NCBI GenBank assembly: GCA_045616485.1
Contig: JAZLGU010000003.1
Span: 1 to 13,206 of the forward strand
DNA: 13,206 nt
Direction of reading: 5' to 3'
DNA from: RGIG3528 sp045616485
GTDB lineage: Bacteria; Bacillota; Clostridia; Lachnospirales; Lachnospiraceae
The number at the start of each line of letters is the position of its first letter. Position 1 is the stretch's first letter. Positions 6,618 to 13,027 of the stretch are shown here, piece after piece. The translations under genes were made by a program, and so were the position numbers. The notes beneath the pieces were generated by a model that had not been told where the DNA came from, did no database searches, and saw only the letters and a program-made list of their open reading frames with translations.

Positions 6618-6992
6618 TGCGTAGCGCAGTTTCCTGGCGGCATCTGTGTCGGGCCGGGCGCATGAGATGTATGCTACGGCCAGAGAACAAAAAATAAGCC
6701 ACGCTGACAAAGTACTCAACACTACCATATTTGACCCGAGTGGATACAGGCACTTGCAGACGGTACCGTCGCGAGTTCTGGTTCCAGCCCGGAACTCGCA
6801 GGGCATGTCTGCTAGTACCTGTCCACGAGCTGGTCAACTACTGGTAGAGGGAGTGCTTTGCAGCGTGGCTTATATTATTATTATTTATTATCAATTTGCC
6901 GTAGCATACATCCCATGCGCACGACCCGATACAGCGAGCCCAGGGAGCAAGCTGAGCTAAAAAGTTGACAGTGAGAAACGTCCCCGTGACAA
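6618..6992. repeat. Palindromic element C (inverted orientation, different stem)
   Basis: Read on the minus strand, it starts with the same repeat unit and AGCTCxGCTTGCTCCCTGGG segment as the left end of A and B, and ends with GATGCCGCCAGGAA as their right end does, so it belongs to the same family in opposite orientation. The interior differs. A long stem is formed by GCGCATGAGATGTATGCTAC (about 6659-6678) with GTAGCATACATCCCATGCGC (about 6901-6920), continued by ATAAGCCACGCTG and CAGCGTGGCTTAT. The hairpin module (6732-6836) sits in the loop. The element ends exactly at the stop codon of the lipoprotein gene. With B and the tldD promoter it fills the 886-bp stretch 6107-6992. No credible coding sequence lies inside. 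Confidence 0.72.
6732..6836 (-). repeat. Nested hairpin module, copy 2 (inverted)
   Basis: This is a 105-bp segment bounded by TGACC and GGTCA. The stem arms are GCGAGTTCTGG (6771-6781) and CCGGAACTCGC (6789-6799). Relative to copy 1, one stem base is changed, giving a single mismatch in the stem. It sits in the loop of element C, as copy 1 sits in the hairpin of element B. Confidence 0.6.
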
Positions 6993-7892
6993 CTATAGCA
7001 AGGCGTCGAATGTGGTGCAATGCGCGATGTCCTTCTTGTTGACTTCCAGCAGCACAAACCAGCCGGACATGTCATCATCACAAAAGATGGGCCTGTTGAC
7101 CTGCTCAATGTACATGCTGAAGCTCTGCTTGTCATAATCAACGTGCTTCAAGCCATAGCGGTAAGAGCCGCTGTCTGTAGGTACGTAGGCGATCATCAGG
7201 GCATGCTCCTTAAAGAAGTCCTCTGTGTAGGACTTGGTGGCATCTGCAAAAGACGGAATCTCGCTGTAACTGCAGGTCAGATTAAATACATCGCTGTAGC
7301 GCAACATAAAGCCTGTCAGCTCAGACACTGACTCCAGTCTAAATAAAGGAAGACGCCTATGGCTTTCATCTGCAGCCTTATAATCAGTCAGACTATCACC
7401 GGTCTGCACCATCCGCTCGATGTAGGGCCATGATGTGTAGCCTGCATAGGCCACTTTACTGCTGGGGCCTGCGGCGTCCACAATATGTCTGGGGTCCAAC
7501 CCCTTTATGTACTGCATCTGTCCCACATCAATAGTGGTAAAAAAGTGATCGTAATAGATGACATTGGAGCTAGTGGAAAAATAAACTTTTGGCCACCTGT
7601 CACTTAGCTGTATCTCTCCATCAATCATAAAGGCGATACGGTCGCACAGATTGTCATCTGTCCATTTTTCCCTACTGATCCCCTGTAAAAAGGTCCATAT
7701 CTTCTCAGCCTCACTCCGGCTGAGAGTCTCTTCAATACTCCCCTGTGGCAGCTGTCCTTCAGGCTGTGCCATATCGTAAAGAACAAGCTTGCCGCTTAAA
7801 TCCTCCGGCGGAGTTTCCCTTTTCTCCTTACCGCAGGCCGATGCCATAAGTGCCAGGAGAAGACACAGCATCGTAATACGTATTTTTTTCAT
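6993..7892 (-). CDS. Lipoprotein of unknown function
   Basis: I do not recognise the family. The N-terminus is a lipoprotein signal: MKKIRIT, a hydrophobic run, and lipobox A17-S18-A19-C20 followed by GKEK, so the mature protein of about 280 residues should be lipid-anchored on the outer face of the membrane. The mature part is soluble, rich in aromatic and acidic residues, with no repeats. Two cysteines (in NLTCSY and IFCDDD) could pair. The C-terminus (CDDDMSGWFVLLEVNKKDI) has a beta-strand character. The frame extends upstream to 7952, but the Met at 7892 has a strong AGGAGG at the proper distance and starts the signal peptide. It is the last gene of the XRE/DUF3169 operon, 72 bp after the DUF3169 stop. 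Its stop codon touches repeat element C directly. Confidence 0.82.
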   Translation of the reverse strand: MKKIRITMLCLLLALMASACGKEKRETPPEDLSGKLVLYDMAQPEGQLPQGSIEETLSRSEAEKIWTFLQGISREKWTDDNLCDRIAFMIDGEIQLSDRWPKVYFSTSSNVIYYDHFFTTIDVGQMQYIKGLDPRHIVDAAGPSSKVAYAGYTSWPYIERMVQTGDSLTDYKAADESHRRLPLFRLESVSELTGFMLRYSDVFNLTCSYSEIPSFADATKSYTEDFFKEHALMIAYVPTDSGSYRYGLKHVDYDKQSFSMYIEQVNRPIFCDDDMSGWFVLLEVNKKDIAHCTTFDALL

Positions 7893-7964
7893 TACTACCC
7901 TCCTGTTTTCCCTTACATTAGGAGAGTCGAAAAACCAATCAAAGCGTTTCACACATTTTTAAAA

Positions 7965-8759
7965 TTATTTGCCTTTTTCCAGTCTGGCTGCTGTTACCGC
8001 ATAGGTAATAGTATTTACGCCCATAATAATACCTACCAGAAAAATGGAAAAAATATCCAGCTTAAATATTTCTATAATTATGAATCCCGCTCCCAATGCC
8101 ACCATACAAGCCACATGAGTGGATAAATAGGCCTGGTATCCTGCCTTATATACTATAAGTTTCTGCGCTTCGTCACAGGAGTCCAGCCAAACTTTTCTGA
8201 ATTTGAAGTCGAGAACATTGCCTCTTTTCTCAGGATTCAGCTTTTTTTCCATATTGACGATCTTGTTCTGAATAGCGATATTAGCCACCATTGCTACTAT
8301 TGAAATCAGAAATGCGGCAAGCATCACCTCCGGGTGGCCGATTTTTTCTCCCTGAAAGATGTGAACCAACAGTGTGTGGAAGTTGCAGTATAACAGGCAC
8401 AGATTAAGGATACTGAAAATGTTGCACTCAATAAGCGGTCTGTTAAGTCTTTCTTCAAGACTGTCAAATAATTCGTCATCGTCTTCATTTGCCAGGACCC
8501 TGTCGTACATGGCTTTGCACCCGAGATAGCTGACAAGGGGAACGATGATGCCAAGTGCACCTGTAACTATCAGGCAATAAGGCATGCCTTCCAGAACAGC
8601 ACTTTTTACGGCAGTTATCAGCTGCTCCTTATCTGCCATCTTATCTGTAATTCCTATGCCCAGGCCTACAAAAAATCCCATCATCATGCCCAGGCAGATT
8701 ATCAGTATAAAATTTCTAATTATTTTTCCCTTTGGCTTTTCCTGAACTTTATTCTTCAT
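7965..8759 (-). CDS. DUF3169 family membrane protein
   Basis: A 264-aa integral membrane protein with about six hydrophobic segments (near residues 15-37, 59-80, 110-135, 144-163, 212-231 and 236-256). The block NPEKRGNVLDFKFRKVWLDSCDEAQKLIVYKAGY (read in two parts, about 175-207) is characteristic of DUF3169. In other Bacillota these proteins are typically encoded next to a small XRE regulator, exactly as here; their function is unknown. I chose the Met at 8759 over the longer frame from 8795, because AAGGTG lies just upstream and the product then begins MKNKVQEK. The start overlaps the last 11 bases of the XRE gene, implying translational coupling. The acidic loop ANEDDDELFDS (about 90-100) should face the cytoplasm. 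Confidence 0.85.
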   Translation of the reverse strand: MKNKVQEKPKGKIIRNFILIICLGMMMGFFVGLGIGITDKMADKEQLITAVKSAVLEGMPYCLIVTGALGIIVPLVSYLGCKAMYDRVLANEDDDELFDSLEERLNRPLIECNIFSILNLCLLYCNFHTLLVHIFQGEKIGHPEVMLAAFLISIVAMVANIAIQNKIVNMEKKLNPEKRGNVLDFKFRKVWLDSCDEAQKLIVYKAGYQAYLSTHVACMVALGAGFIIIEIFKLDIFSIFLVGIIMGVNTITYAVTAARLEKGK

Positions 8760-8967
8760 CGTCGTCACCTTCCGTATATTCAAATATATCCTCAACTTTA
8801 GCCCCGCATACCTTGGCTATCTTCAATGCCAGTGTAACAGACGGAGAATAATCCCCTCTCTCTATCTGGCTTATGGTCTGTCTGGATGTGCTGACCAAAG
8901 CGCCCATTTCCTGCTGATTGACTCCCAGCTTTGCCCTGTACTCTTTCAAATGATTGTTAAGCGGCAT
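8749..8967 (-). CDS. Small XRE-family transcriptional regulator
   Basis: A 72-aa protein that is almost entirely one helix-turn-helix: LGVNQQEMGALVSTSRQTISQIERGDYSPSVTLALKIA (about 15-52), with the recognition helix at SRQTISQIERG. It ends with an acidic tail (EGDDDEE). Such short Cro/CI-like proteins of the YgzD/YozG type bind as dimers to palindromic operators and commonly regulate their own operon. Here it sits second, 24 bp after the two-helix protein gene and overlapping the DUF3169 gene, so it would be co-expressed with them. It is the obvious candidate to bind the three 18-bp palindromes upstream of the operon, although the nearby MerR protein is also possible. A GAGG-containing site lies upstream at a slightly long distance. 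Confidence 0.93.
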   Translation of the reverse strand: MPLNNHLKEYRAKLGVNQQEMGALVSTSRQTISQIERGDYSPSVTLALKIAKVCGAKVEDIFEYTEGDDDEE

Positions 8968-8991
8968 TCTCTTTACCTCACTAAGCCTTTT

Positions 8992-9663
8992 CTACTTTGT
9001 TATCACGATACTGCTCCACCTGGTTTTTTCTTCGCTTCCCATACCGCCTACGGAGAAAAGAAGGCCAAACAGCGGTGAAAAAGCTGCGCCCCAGCACAAT
9101 CCCAGCGCCGGTGTCTTAAAGGCTGCAATGCCAAAGGCAGCACCAATGGCAAAACCCAGCACATATCCAATAACAGATAAGCCGGAATGCTTGGCATCCA
9201 ATGCCTTTTTGTAATGAACCTGCTCGTCCCACTCTACTCCTGCGGCAGCTCCCATCATTTCTATCTGATCTCTAAGATCAGCCATAATGGCCTCTTTAAT
9301 GTCTCCTACAGCCTCCTCACTGATGCCTGCATCAAAGGCCTTTTTCAGGCGGAAAGCTGCCAGGCTGTTCTCCGCCGCATTGGTATCCATGTCTATCTGA
9401 AGGTCATGCACGTGAACTTGTTTTTCAGAATTCTTATGAAAATAATCGGCAACTCTTTCAAATATATAGGCTCCTACCATGTTTTTGTCGGAGTCGTATA
9501 CACCATACACTCTTCCCTTACCGGCATATACCTCCAAAATATCATCTTTGGTACAACGACAGCCTGAGATTTCCATATAATCCTTTTCCAAAAATGCCTT
9601 TTGTGCCTTTCTTTTACTTATGACGCGCAACTTATATCCTTTGATTTTCCCTATAACAACCAT
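8992..9663 (-). CDS. Two-helix membrane protein of unknown function, first gene of the XRE/DUF3169 operon
   Basis: I do not recognise the family. The 223-aa product has a soluble N-terminal domain of about 155 residues with mixed beta strands (KLRVISKRKA, DILEVYAGKGRVYGVYDSDKNMVGAYIFERVADYF) and then an acidic helical region (about 96-140). Two adjacent Gly/Ala-rich hydrophobic helices follow (about 161-181 and 184-206). The C-terminus is short and polar. The strand pattern VYGVYDSDKNMVGAYIFE resembles the core of acetyltransferase-like folds, but I cannot assign it. The open frame reaches 9765, but the Met at 9663 is preferred: AGGGAG lies eight bases upstream, and the predicted transcript start (about 9730) lies downstream of the longer frame's start. 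It is directly controlled by the triple-palindrome promoter. Confidence 0.78.
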   Translation of the reverse strand: MVVIGKIKGYKLRVISKRKAQKAFLEKDYMEISGCRCTKDDILEVYAGKGRVYGVYDSDKNMVGAYIFERVADYFHKNSEKQVHVHDLQIDMDTNAAENSLAAFRLKKAFDAGISEEAVGDIKEAIMADLRDQIEMMGAAAGVEWDEQVHYKKALDAKHSGLSVIGYVLGFAIGAAFGIAAFKTPALGLCWGAAFSPLFGLLFSVGGMGSEEKTRWSSIVITK

Positions 9664-9704
9664 CTTAATCACTCCCTTGAAAATGACAACTTTCTTTTTC
9701 TTTT

Positions 9705-9722
9705 TGACAATTATTCTTGTCA
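9705..9722. promoter_or_regulatory. Operator-like palindrome 1 (TGACAA-N6-TTGTCA)
   Basis: TGACAA (9705-9710) and TTGTCA (9717-9722) are separated by six bases. It lies about 8-25 bases downstream of the predicted transcription start of the 9663-6993 operon, where bound protein would block early transcription. Confidence 0.65.
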
Positions 9723-9736
9723 CTGTGCACACCATA

Positions 9737-9765
9737 TTTATACCACTGACAAGAAAACTTGTCAA
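9737..9765 (-). promoter_or_regulatory. Promoter of the unknown/XRE/DUF3169/lipoprotein operon
   Basis: On the minus strand TTGACA (9760-9765) and TATAAA (9737-9742) are separated by exactly 17 bases; five of six -10 positions and all six -35 positions match consensus. The start is predicted near 9730, with a leader of about 67 bases. Palindrome 2 overlaps the -35 and spacer, palindrome 1 lies just after the start, and palindrome 3 lies just upstream, the arrangement of a strongly repressible promoter. Confidence 0.8.
9747..9764. promoter_or_regulatory. Operator-like palindrome 2, over the -35 and spacer
   Basis: TGACAA (9747-9752) and TTGTCA (9759-9764) have the same six-base spacing as palindromes 1 and 3. 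On the minus strand the left half-site shares five bases with the TTGACA -35. Its centre is 42 bases (about four helical turns) from that of palindrome 1. Confidence 0.7.
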
Positions 9766-9772
9766 TACTTTT

Positions 9773-9790
9773 TGACAAGTTTTTTTGTCA
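9773..9790. promoter_or_regulatory. Operator-like palindrome 3, upstream of the -35
   Basis: TGACAA (9773-9778) and TTGTCA (9785-9790) again have six bases between them. Its centre is 26 bases from palindrome 2. Single or outward-facing half-sites follow at 9799-9804 and 9812-9817, and one more lies at 9684-9689, giving nine half-sites in about 135 bases. Confidence 0.65.
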
Positions 9791-9855
9791 TCGTTTTTTT
9801 GTCAATTATTATGACAAATTATTATGATTCACAAAGGGCAGGCGATATATAGGGC

Positions 9856-9915
9856 AAAAAAACTCTCCCTAACAGCAGCATTTGATCTGTGTGGTCATCT
9901 ACTGATAGAGAGAGT
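9856..9915 (-). terminator. Terminator after the MerR-type regulator gene
   Basis: On the minus strand the arm at 9899-9915 (ACTCTCTCTATCAGTAG) pairs with that at 9862-9878 (CTGCTGTTAGGGAGAGT) with three mismatches and a 20-base loop, followed by seven T. It lies about 50 bases beyond the regulator's stop and separates it from the next promoter. With the operator region it accounts for the 303-bp gap 9664-9966. Confidence 0.6.
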
Positions 9916-9940
9916 GCTTTATTGCTGATACGGCAAGATA

Positions 9941-9959
9941 TGAAGTGAACATCACTTCA
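9941..9959. repeat. Perfect short inverted repeat after the MerR-type gene
   Basis: TGAAGTGA-ACA-TCACTTCA is a perfect 8-bp dyad with a 3-base centre, seven bases after the regulator's stop codon. It lacks a following T-run on the minus strand, so it is not an obvious terminator. It could be a protein-binding site or an mRNA-end stem. Confidence 0.4.
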
Positions 9960-9966
9960 AAAAGTG

Positions 9967-10698
9967 TCAATTAATACTGTTTCCGGTGCCTCCCCATACT
10001 TCTACACAAAAGCCTTTGTGTCCGCACTGAGTGCAGGTAAGCTTGCGAGTGGTAGGTGTGTGTCCGGCCCAGAAAGCTTCTTTAAAAGTGGGCCGAAATA
10101 CCTCATGACACTCAGGGCAGATGTACTTGACACTATTGAAATAGTATCGGCTGATTATTGTACCCCAGACGGCAGCTACTACTACCCAAAGTACAAAGGG
10201 CCACCAAATCCCCTTAGCTATCCAGAAAATGATGGAAAAACACTGCAGCGCAGTTACCGGGATCCCTGATAATAGCATAGTCAGGCGTATTTTTCTTAGC
10301 TTTTTCTTACCTTCCATAATAAGAGCTATGTCATTTATGGATTCGAGAGAGAAGGACTTTACATTGATTCCGCTTTTCAGGTCACGCAGCCTGGACAGTT
10401 TTTCCTGCTTTTCAGATATTTCTGACTCCAGGACAGTCTCCTGCTGCTCCACCAGTATGGATATTACTTTTTCCGGATGCTCTTCTTCCAACAATTGAGA
10501 AATTGCATCTATTGACAGATCCAGCTCCCTGAGGAAACAGATGACTTTCATGAGCTTTAAATCGTCCTCTGAATAAAGGCGTCTCCCGCCCTCGGACAGC
10601 TCACTGGGAATCAAAATTCCTCTGGTATCATAATACTGGACTGTTCTGACTGTAACACCACAAAGCTTTGCCAGCTCTCCCGTCGTGTATTTTGACAT
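9967..10698 (-). CDS. Membrane-anchored MerR-family regulator with C-terminal zinc ribbon
   Basis: A 243-aa protein with three parts. Residues 1-70 are a MerR winged helix-turn-helix (YTTGELAKLCGVTVRTVQYYDTRGIL, then EGGRRLYSEDDL). A charged coiled coil (about 76-108) would dimerise it. The C-terminal half has two hydrophobic helices (about 138-160 and 164-184) and then a likely zinc ribbon with C194-P-E-C197 and C222-T-Q-C225. Classical MerR proteins have a small ligand-binding tail; here the sensor is apparently in or near the membrane or is the metal-binding ribbon. The start is secured by AAGGAGGTG eight bases upstream. It has its own promoter region overlapping the end of the amidase gene and its own terminator, so it appears to be a single-gene unit. 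Its targets are unknown; it may regulate itself or the neighbouring operon. Confidence 0.88.
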   Translation of the reverse strand: MSKYTTGELAKLCGVTVRTVQYYDTRGILIPSELSEGGRRLYSEDDLKLMKVICFLRELDLSIDAISQLLEEEHPEKVISILVEQQETVLESEISEKQEKLSRLRDLKSGINVKSFSLESINDIALIMEGKKKLRKIRLTMLLSGIPVTALQCFSIIFWIAKGIWWPFVLWVVVAAVWGTIISRYYFNSVKYICPECHEVFRPTFKEAFWAGHTPTTRKLTCTQCGHKGFCVEVWGGTGNSIN

Positions 10699-10728
10699 AA
10701 CTTTTCACCTCCTTATGCCACGTATTCT

Positions 10729-10747
10729 AGTATATTACGTAGCGTAA
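10729..10747 (-). promoter_or_regulatory. Putative promoter and dyad operator of the MerR-type gene
   Basis: A -10-like TATACT (10729-10734, minus strand) is immediately preceded by the dyad TTACG-CTA-CGTAA (10735-10747), the position where MerR proteins normally bind, between -35 and -10. A second palindrome, TTACGTAA, lies at 10759-10766 over the amidase stop codon. No good -35 exists at 17-20 bases, as expected if an activator is needed. Confidence 0.45.
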
Positions 10748-10758
10748 CAAACAATACC

Positions 10759-12207
10759 TTACGTAAGGGCATTTTTTATTTTTTCTGAAGCCAGTAAAAC
10801 ATCCTCGTCTTTAAAGCGTCTGCCGGCTATCTGAAGTCCGATGGGCAGCCCGTCTTTGGTAAAGCCACAGGGCACCGAACAGGCAGGGTTGCCGGAAAAA
10901 TTATACAGAAAGGTCTGTGTGTAACCAATCAAAGGCTCAGTTTTTACACCTTCTATCTCCACAGGCCCCAGAGTATTATGATCGTCGGTATTTTTTACAG
11001 GGTTACAGGAGGTAACCGGAGATATCAGCAGATCATAGTCATCAAAAATGTTCTGGATCTCGTCAAAAACCTCTGTACGAATCAGGTGAAAATCATAGTA
11101 GTCCATGACAGTGCTGTCCATAGCCAGGTGATTCCAGTAAATAAACTCCTCAGGAAAATCCTCTCGGTGCTCTTTTACCAGATCTACACCGTTTTGAATC
11201 CTTAACTTTTCCTCTATGGCAGTATCTATACAAATGGCTCTGCACCAGCTCTCCGCCATCTCATAGGCTGTATGCTTAAAATTAAAATGCACCTCACTGA
11301 CTTCTGCCCCGGCTGCTTCAAAAGCCTTGGCTGCCCGGGCTACCGCTTCCCGGATCTCGGGATCCACGGGGAAAATGTCAAAATCATAGGTGAGGGCCAC
11401 TTTCATGCCATGCAGGTCTCTCTGCAGCTCCTTCACATAGTCTTTTTCCATATTGTGCTTTAACGGGTCACGGTCACTGTATCGGCTCATTGCCCCCAGC
11501 AAAATGGCGGAGTCCTTTACAGACTTCGTCAGCCCTCCAGGTACGCAGTAAGGATGGGTGGCTGACCAGGCATCCGGACGGCATACATTGGGGATAAGAC
11601 CTGCGCTGGCCTTAAAGCCTACCAGGCTGCACCAGGCTGCAGGGATACGGATAGATCCGCCTGCATCCCCACCTTCCGCTATAGTTACCAGTCCATCTGC
11701 CACAGCAGCGGCACTGCCTCCGGAGGATCCACCTGCATTATATAGGGGATTATAGGGATTCCCGGTAGGGCCGTACATTTTATTGTCTGTGGTGCCTCTG
11801 AATCCAAAAGCCGGCGCGTTGGTTTTACCTATAGCTATACCACCCAGCTCTTCCATAGCCTGGCAAAAAACAGAGTCGTACTCATCCACGGCAGACATGC
11901 ATTTTACACCGCCGTGGGTGTTGGTCCAACCTTTTTTCGAGGGAAGGAAATCCTTTAAAGCAAAGGGAACGCCTGCAAAAGGACCACAGTACTCCCCGGC
12001 CTCCAGCCTTTTCTCCAGTTTTTCCGCCTGGGAAAGGGCATAGTCCTTCATGGTATAAACGAAGGCATTAATGGTGGAATTACGTTCTTCGATCCTCTTG
12101 AAAAAATATTCGATTATCTCAGTAGGTCGCAGCCTGCCATCATTTACCATCTGGCCTATTTCCCACGCTGCGAGCTCCTCTATTTTGTCCGGCTTGGCTT
12201 TATTCAT
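10759..12207 (-). CDS. Amidase-signature family hydrolase
   Basis: A 482-aa enzyme of the amidase signature family, which hydrolyses C-N amide bonds with a Ser-cisSer-Lys triad. The expected residues are K85 (GVPFALKDF), the GGSSGGSAAAVA loop with cis-Ser S161, and nucleophile S185 in GGDAGGSIRIPAA. The spacings (76 and 24 residues) agree with characterised members. The length is normal. No signal peptide is present, so it is cytosolic. The substrate is not evident; it is not placed with gatB/gatC, so a role in Glu-tRNA amidotransfer is unlikely. It starts 11 bp after the transporter's stop codon, with AGAGGAT overlapping that stop, so it should be co-transcribed and subject to the upstream preQ1 riboswitch. 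That suggests, without proving, a role in handling an imported amide-containing or queuosine-related compound. Confidence 0.92.
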   Translation of the reverse strand: MNKAKPDKIEELAAWEIGQMVNDGRLRPTEIIEYFFKRIEERNSTINAFVYTMKDYALSQAEKLEKRLEAGEYCGPFAGVPFALKDFLPSKKGWTNTHGGVKCMSAVDEYDSVFCQAMEELGGIAIGKTNAPAFGFRGTTDNKMYGPTGNPYNPLYNAGGSSGGSAAAVADGLVTIAEGGDAGGSIRIPAAWCSLVGFKASAGLIPNVCRPDAWSATHPYCVPGGLTKSVKDSAILLGAMSRYSDRDPLKHNMEKDYVKELQRDLHGMKVALTYDFDIFPVDPEIREAVARAAKAFEAAGAEVSEVHFNFKHTAYEMAESWCRAICIDTAIEEKLRIQNGVDLVKEHREDFPEEFIYWNHLAMDSTVMDYYDFHLIRTEVFDEIQNIFDDYDLLISPVTSCNPVKNTDDHNTLGPVEIEGVKTEPLIGYTQTFLYNFSGNPACSVPCGFTKDGLPIGLQIAGRRFKDEDVLLASEKIKNALT

Positions 12208-12218
12208 TTTCTATCCTC

Positions 12219-12959
12219 TTAATCAGCCTTAGTGTAATTAATATATGCTTCTCCAACATTCTCTTTTTTCCAACTCTTACATACCTTGTAACCAATAGGG
12301 GAGAAAATCATCTCCATTATCAGCTCCAACAGAGCTCCAAATGCGGATGTACCCAGTACTGTAAGCCATGTCCAGCCCAGGCTGGTACCGATGGAAAGCT
12401 TGAAAAATACGAGGAATGCAAGTGCGGTAAAAATCATGTTGTCCACAAACTGGCCGATAGCTGTAGACACATATGTTCTGGTAATATATGCTGCCACTCC
12501 GTCAGGATTAGCCTTGAATCTGTTGCCGATAGCTGCATTGACCAGGCTGTTAACTACGCCGGAAATAACAAAAGCGATGGAGCTGGCCAGAAGGATCTGC
12601 CAGGTCTGGGCAAATGCTGCGTTGAAGGTAGCATACTGTTCCTCTGTACCTGCGCCCACATTAATCATGGTCACAAGCTGAAAAATACCTACACATACAA
12701 GATTGACCAAAAGGCCAAATACGTTCAGCAAAATAGCTGCTCTCTTACCAAAAGTCTTGGCTACGATATCCATGCAAAGGAATGGTATCCAGCTGATAAG
12801 AAGGCCGCCGGTAATCCCCAGCCAGGAGGGCTCAGTCATAATGATTGTCTTGCCCGCCATAAGATTCATAATAACAACAGATACTACAAATACTGATGTT
12901 ACAAGTCCCGGGACGCTTCTGAGTAATACTTTGTACTCGTTAATAATGTTACGTTTCAT
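12219..12959 (-). CDS. VUT-family queuosine-precursor transporter (YhhQ-like)
   Basis: A 246-aa, highly hydrophobic protein of the VUT/COG1738 family, whose members (E. coli YhhQ and relatives) import the queuosine precursors preQ0, preQ1 or queuine. The pattern fits: an early membrane segment followed by NLMAGKTI, the intramembrane WIPFLCMDIVAKTFGKRAA block with its Asp, several further helices, and TYVSTAIGQFVDNMIFTALAF, equivalent to the family's R-x-x-x-S-x-x-x-GQ-x-x-D motif. About six to seven helices are visible. A preQ1-I riboswitch with a terminator directly upstream strongly supports this assignment. The protein starts MKRNIINEYK; GAAAGGA lies upstream at a suitable distance. Its preferred precursor cannot be deduced. 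No queuosine biosynthesis gene is in the window, so the cell may rely on salvage. Confidence 0.92.
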   Translation of the reverse strand: MKRNIINEYKVLLRSVPGLVTSVFVVSVVIMNLMAGKTIIMTEPSWLGITGGLLISWIPFLCMDIVAKTFGKRAAILLNVFGLLVNLVCVGIFQLVTMINVGAGTEEQYATFNAAFAQTWQILLASSIAFVISGVVNSLVNAAIGNRFKANPDGVAAYITRTYVSTAIGQFVDNMIFTALAFLVFFKLSIGTSLGWTWLTVLGTSAFGALLELIMEMIFSPIGYKVCKSWKKENVGEAYINYTKAD

Positions 12960-12983
12960 AAAAAAATCCTTTCACGGCTTTCG

Positions 12984-13013
12984 AAAACAAAAAGAGGATG
13001 GCATACCATCCCC
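12984..13013 (-). terminator. preQ1-controlled intrinsic terminator
   Basis: On the minus strand GGATGG and CCATCC form a 6-bp stem with loop TATG (12996-13011), followed by TCTTTTTGTTTT. It lies between the aptamer and the transporter start. Its 5' arm (GGATGGT) is also perfectly complementary to ACCATCC inside the aptamer (plus positions 13049-13055), which provides the alternative antiterminator pairing. Confidence 0.8.
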
Positions 13014-13027
13014 TAATCACTCAAAAG

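Noticed and set aside
6333..6960. Several overlapping open frames on both strands across elements B and C (6333-6593 plus, 6465-6806 minus, 6508-6837 minus, 6646-6960 plus), two of which begin with similar peptides.
   Set aside because: They run through palindromes and hairpin arms, have no ribosome-binding sites or protein-like composition, and their similarity is explained by the duplicated hairpin module.
6191..6992. An insertion sequence with its own transposase.
   Set aside because: No transposase frame or fragment can be recognised; the elements look non-autonomous.
7893..7952. A longer lipoprotein starting at 7952.
   Set aside because: It would place 20 charged residues before a clear lipoprotein signal peptide; the Met at 7892 has AGGAGG directly upstream.
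9664..9765. An N-terminal extension of the two-helix protein to 9765.
   Set aside because: That start lies upstream of the predicted transcript start and has no ribosome-binding site, whereas 9663 has a good one.
10759..12207. Assignment of the amidase as GatA of Glu-tRNA(Gln) amidotransferase.
   Set aside because: No gatB or gatC accompanies it, and it is joined to a transporter gene; signature motifs alone do not distinguish GatA.
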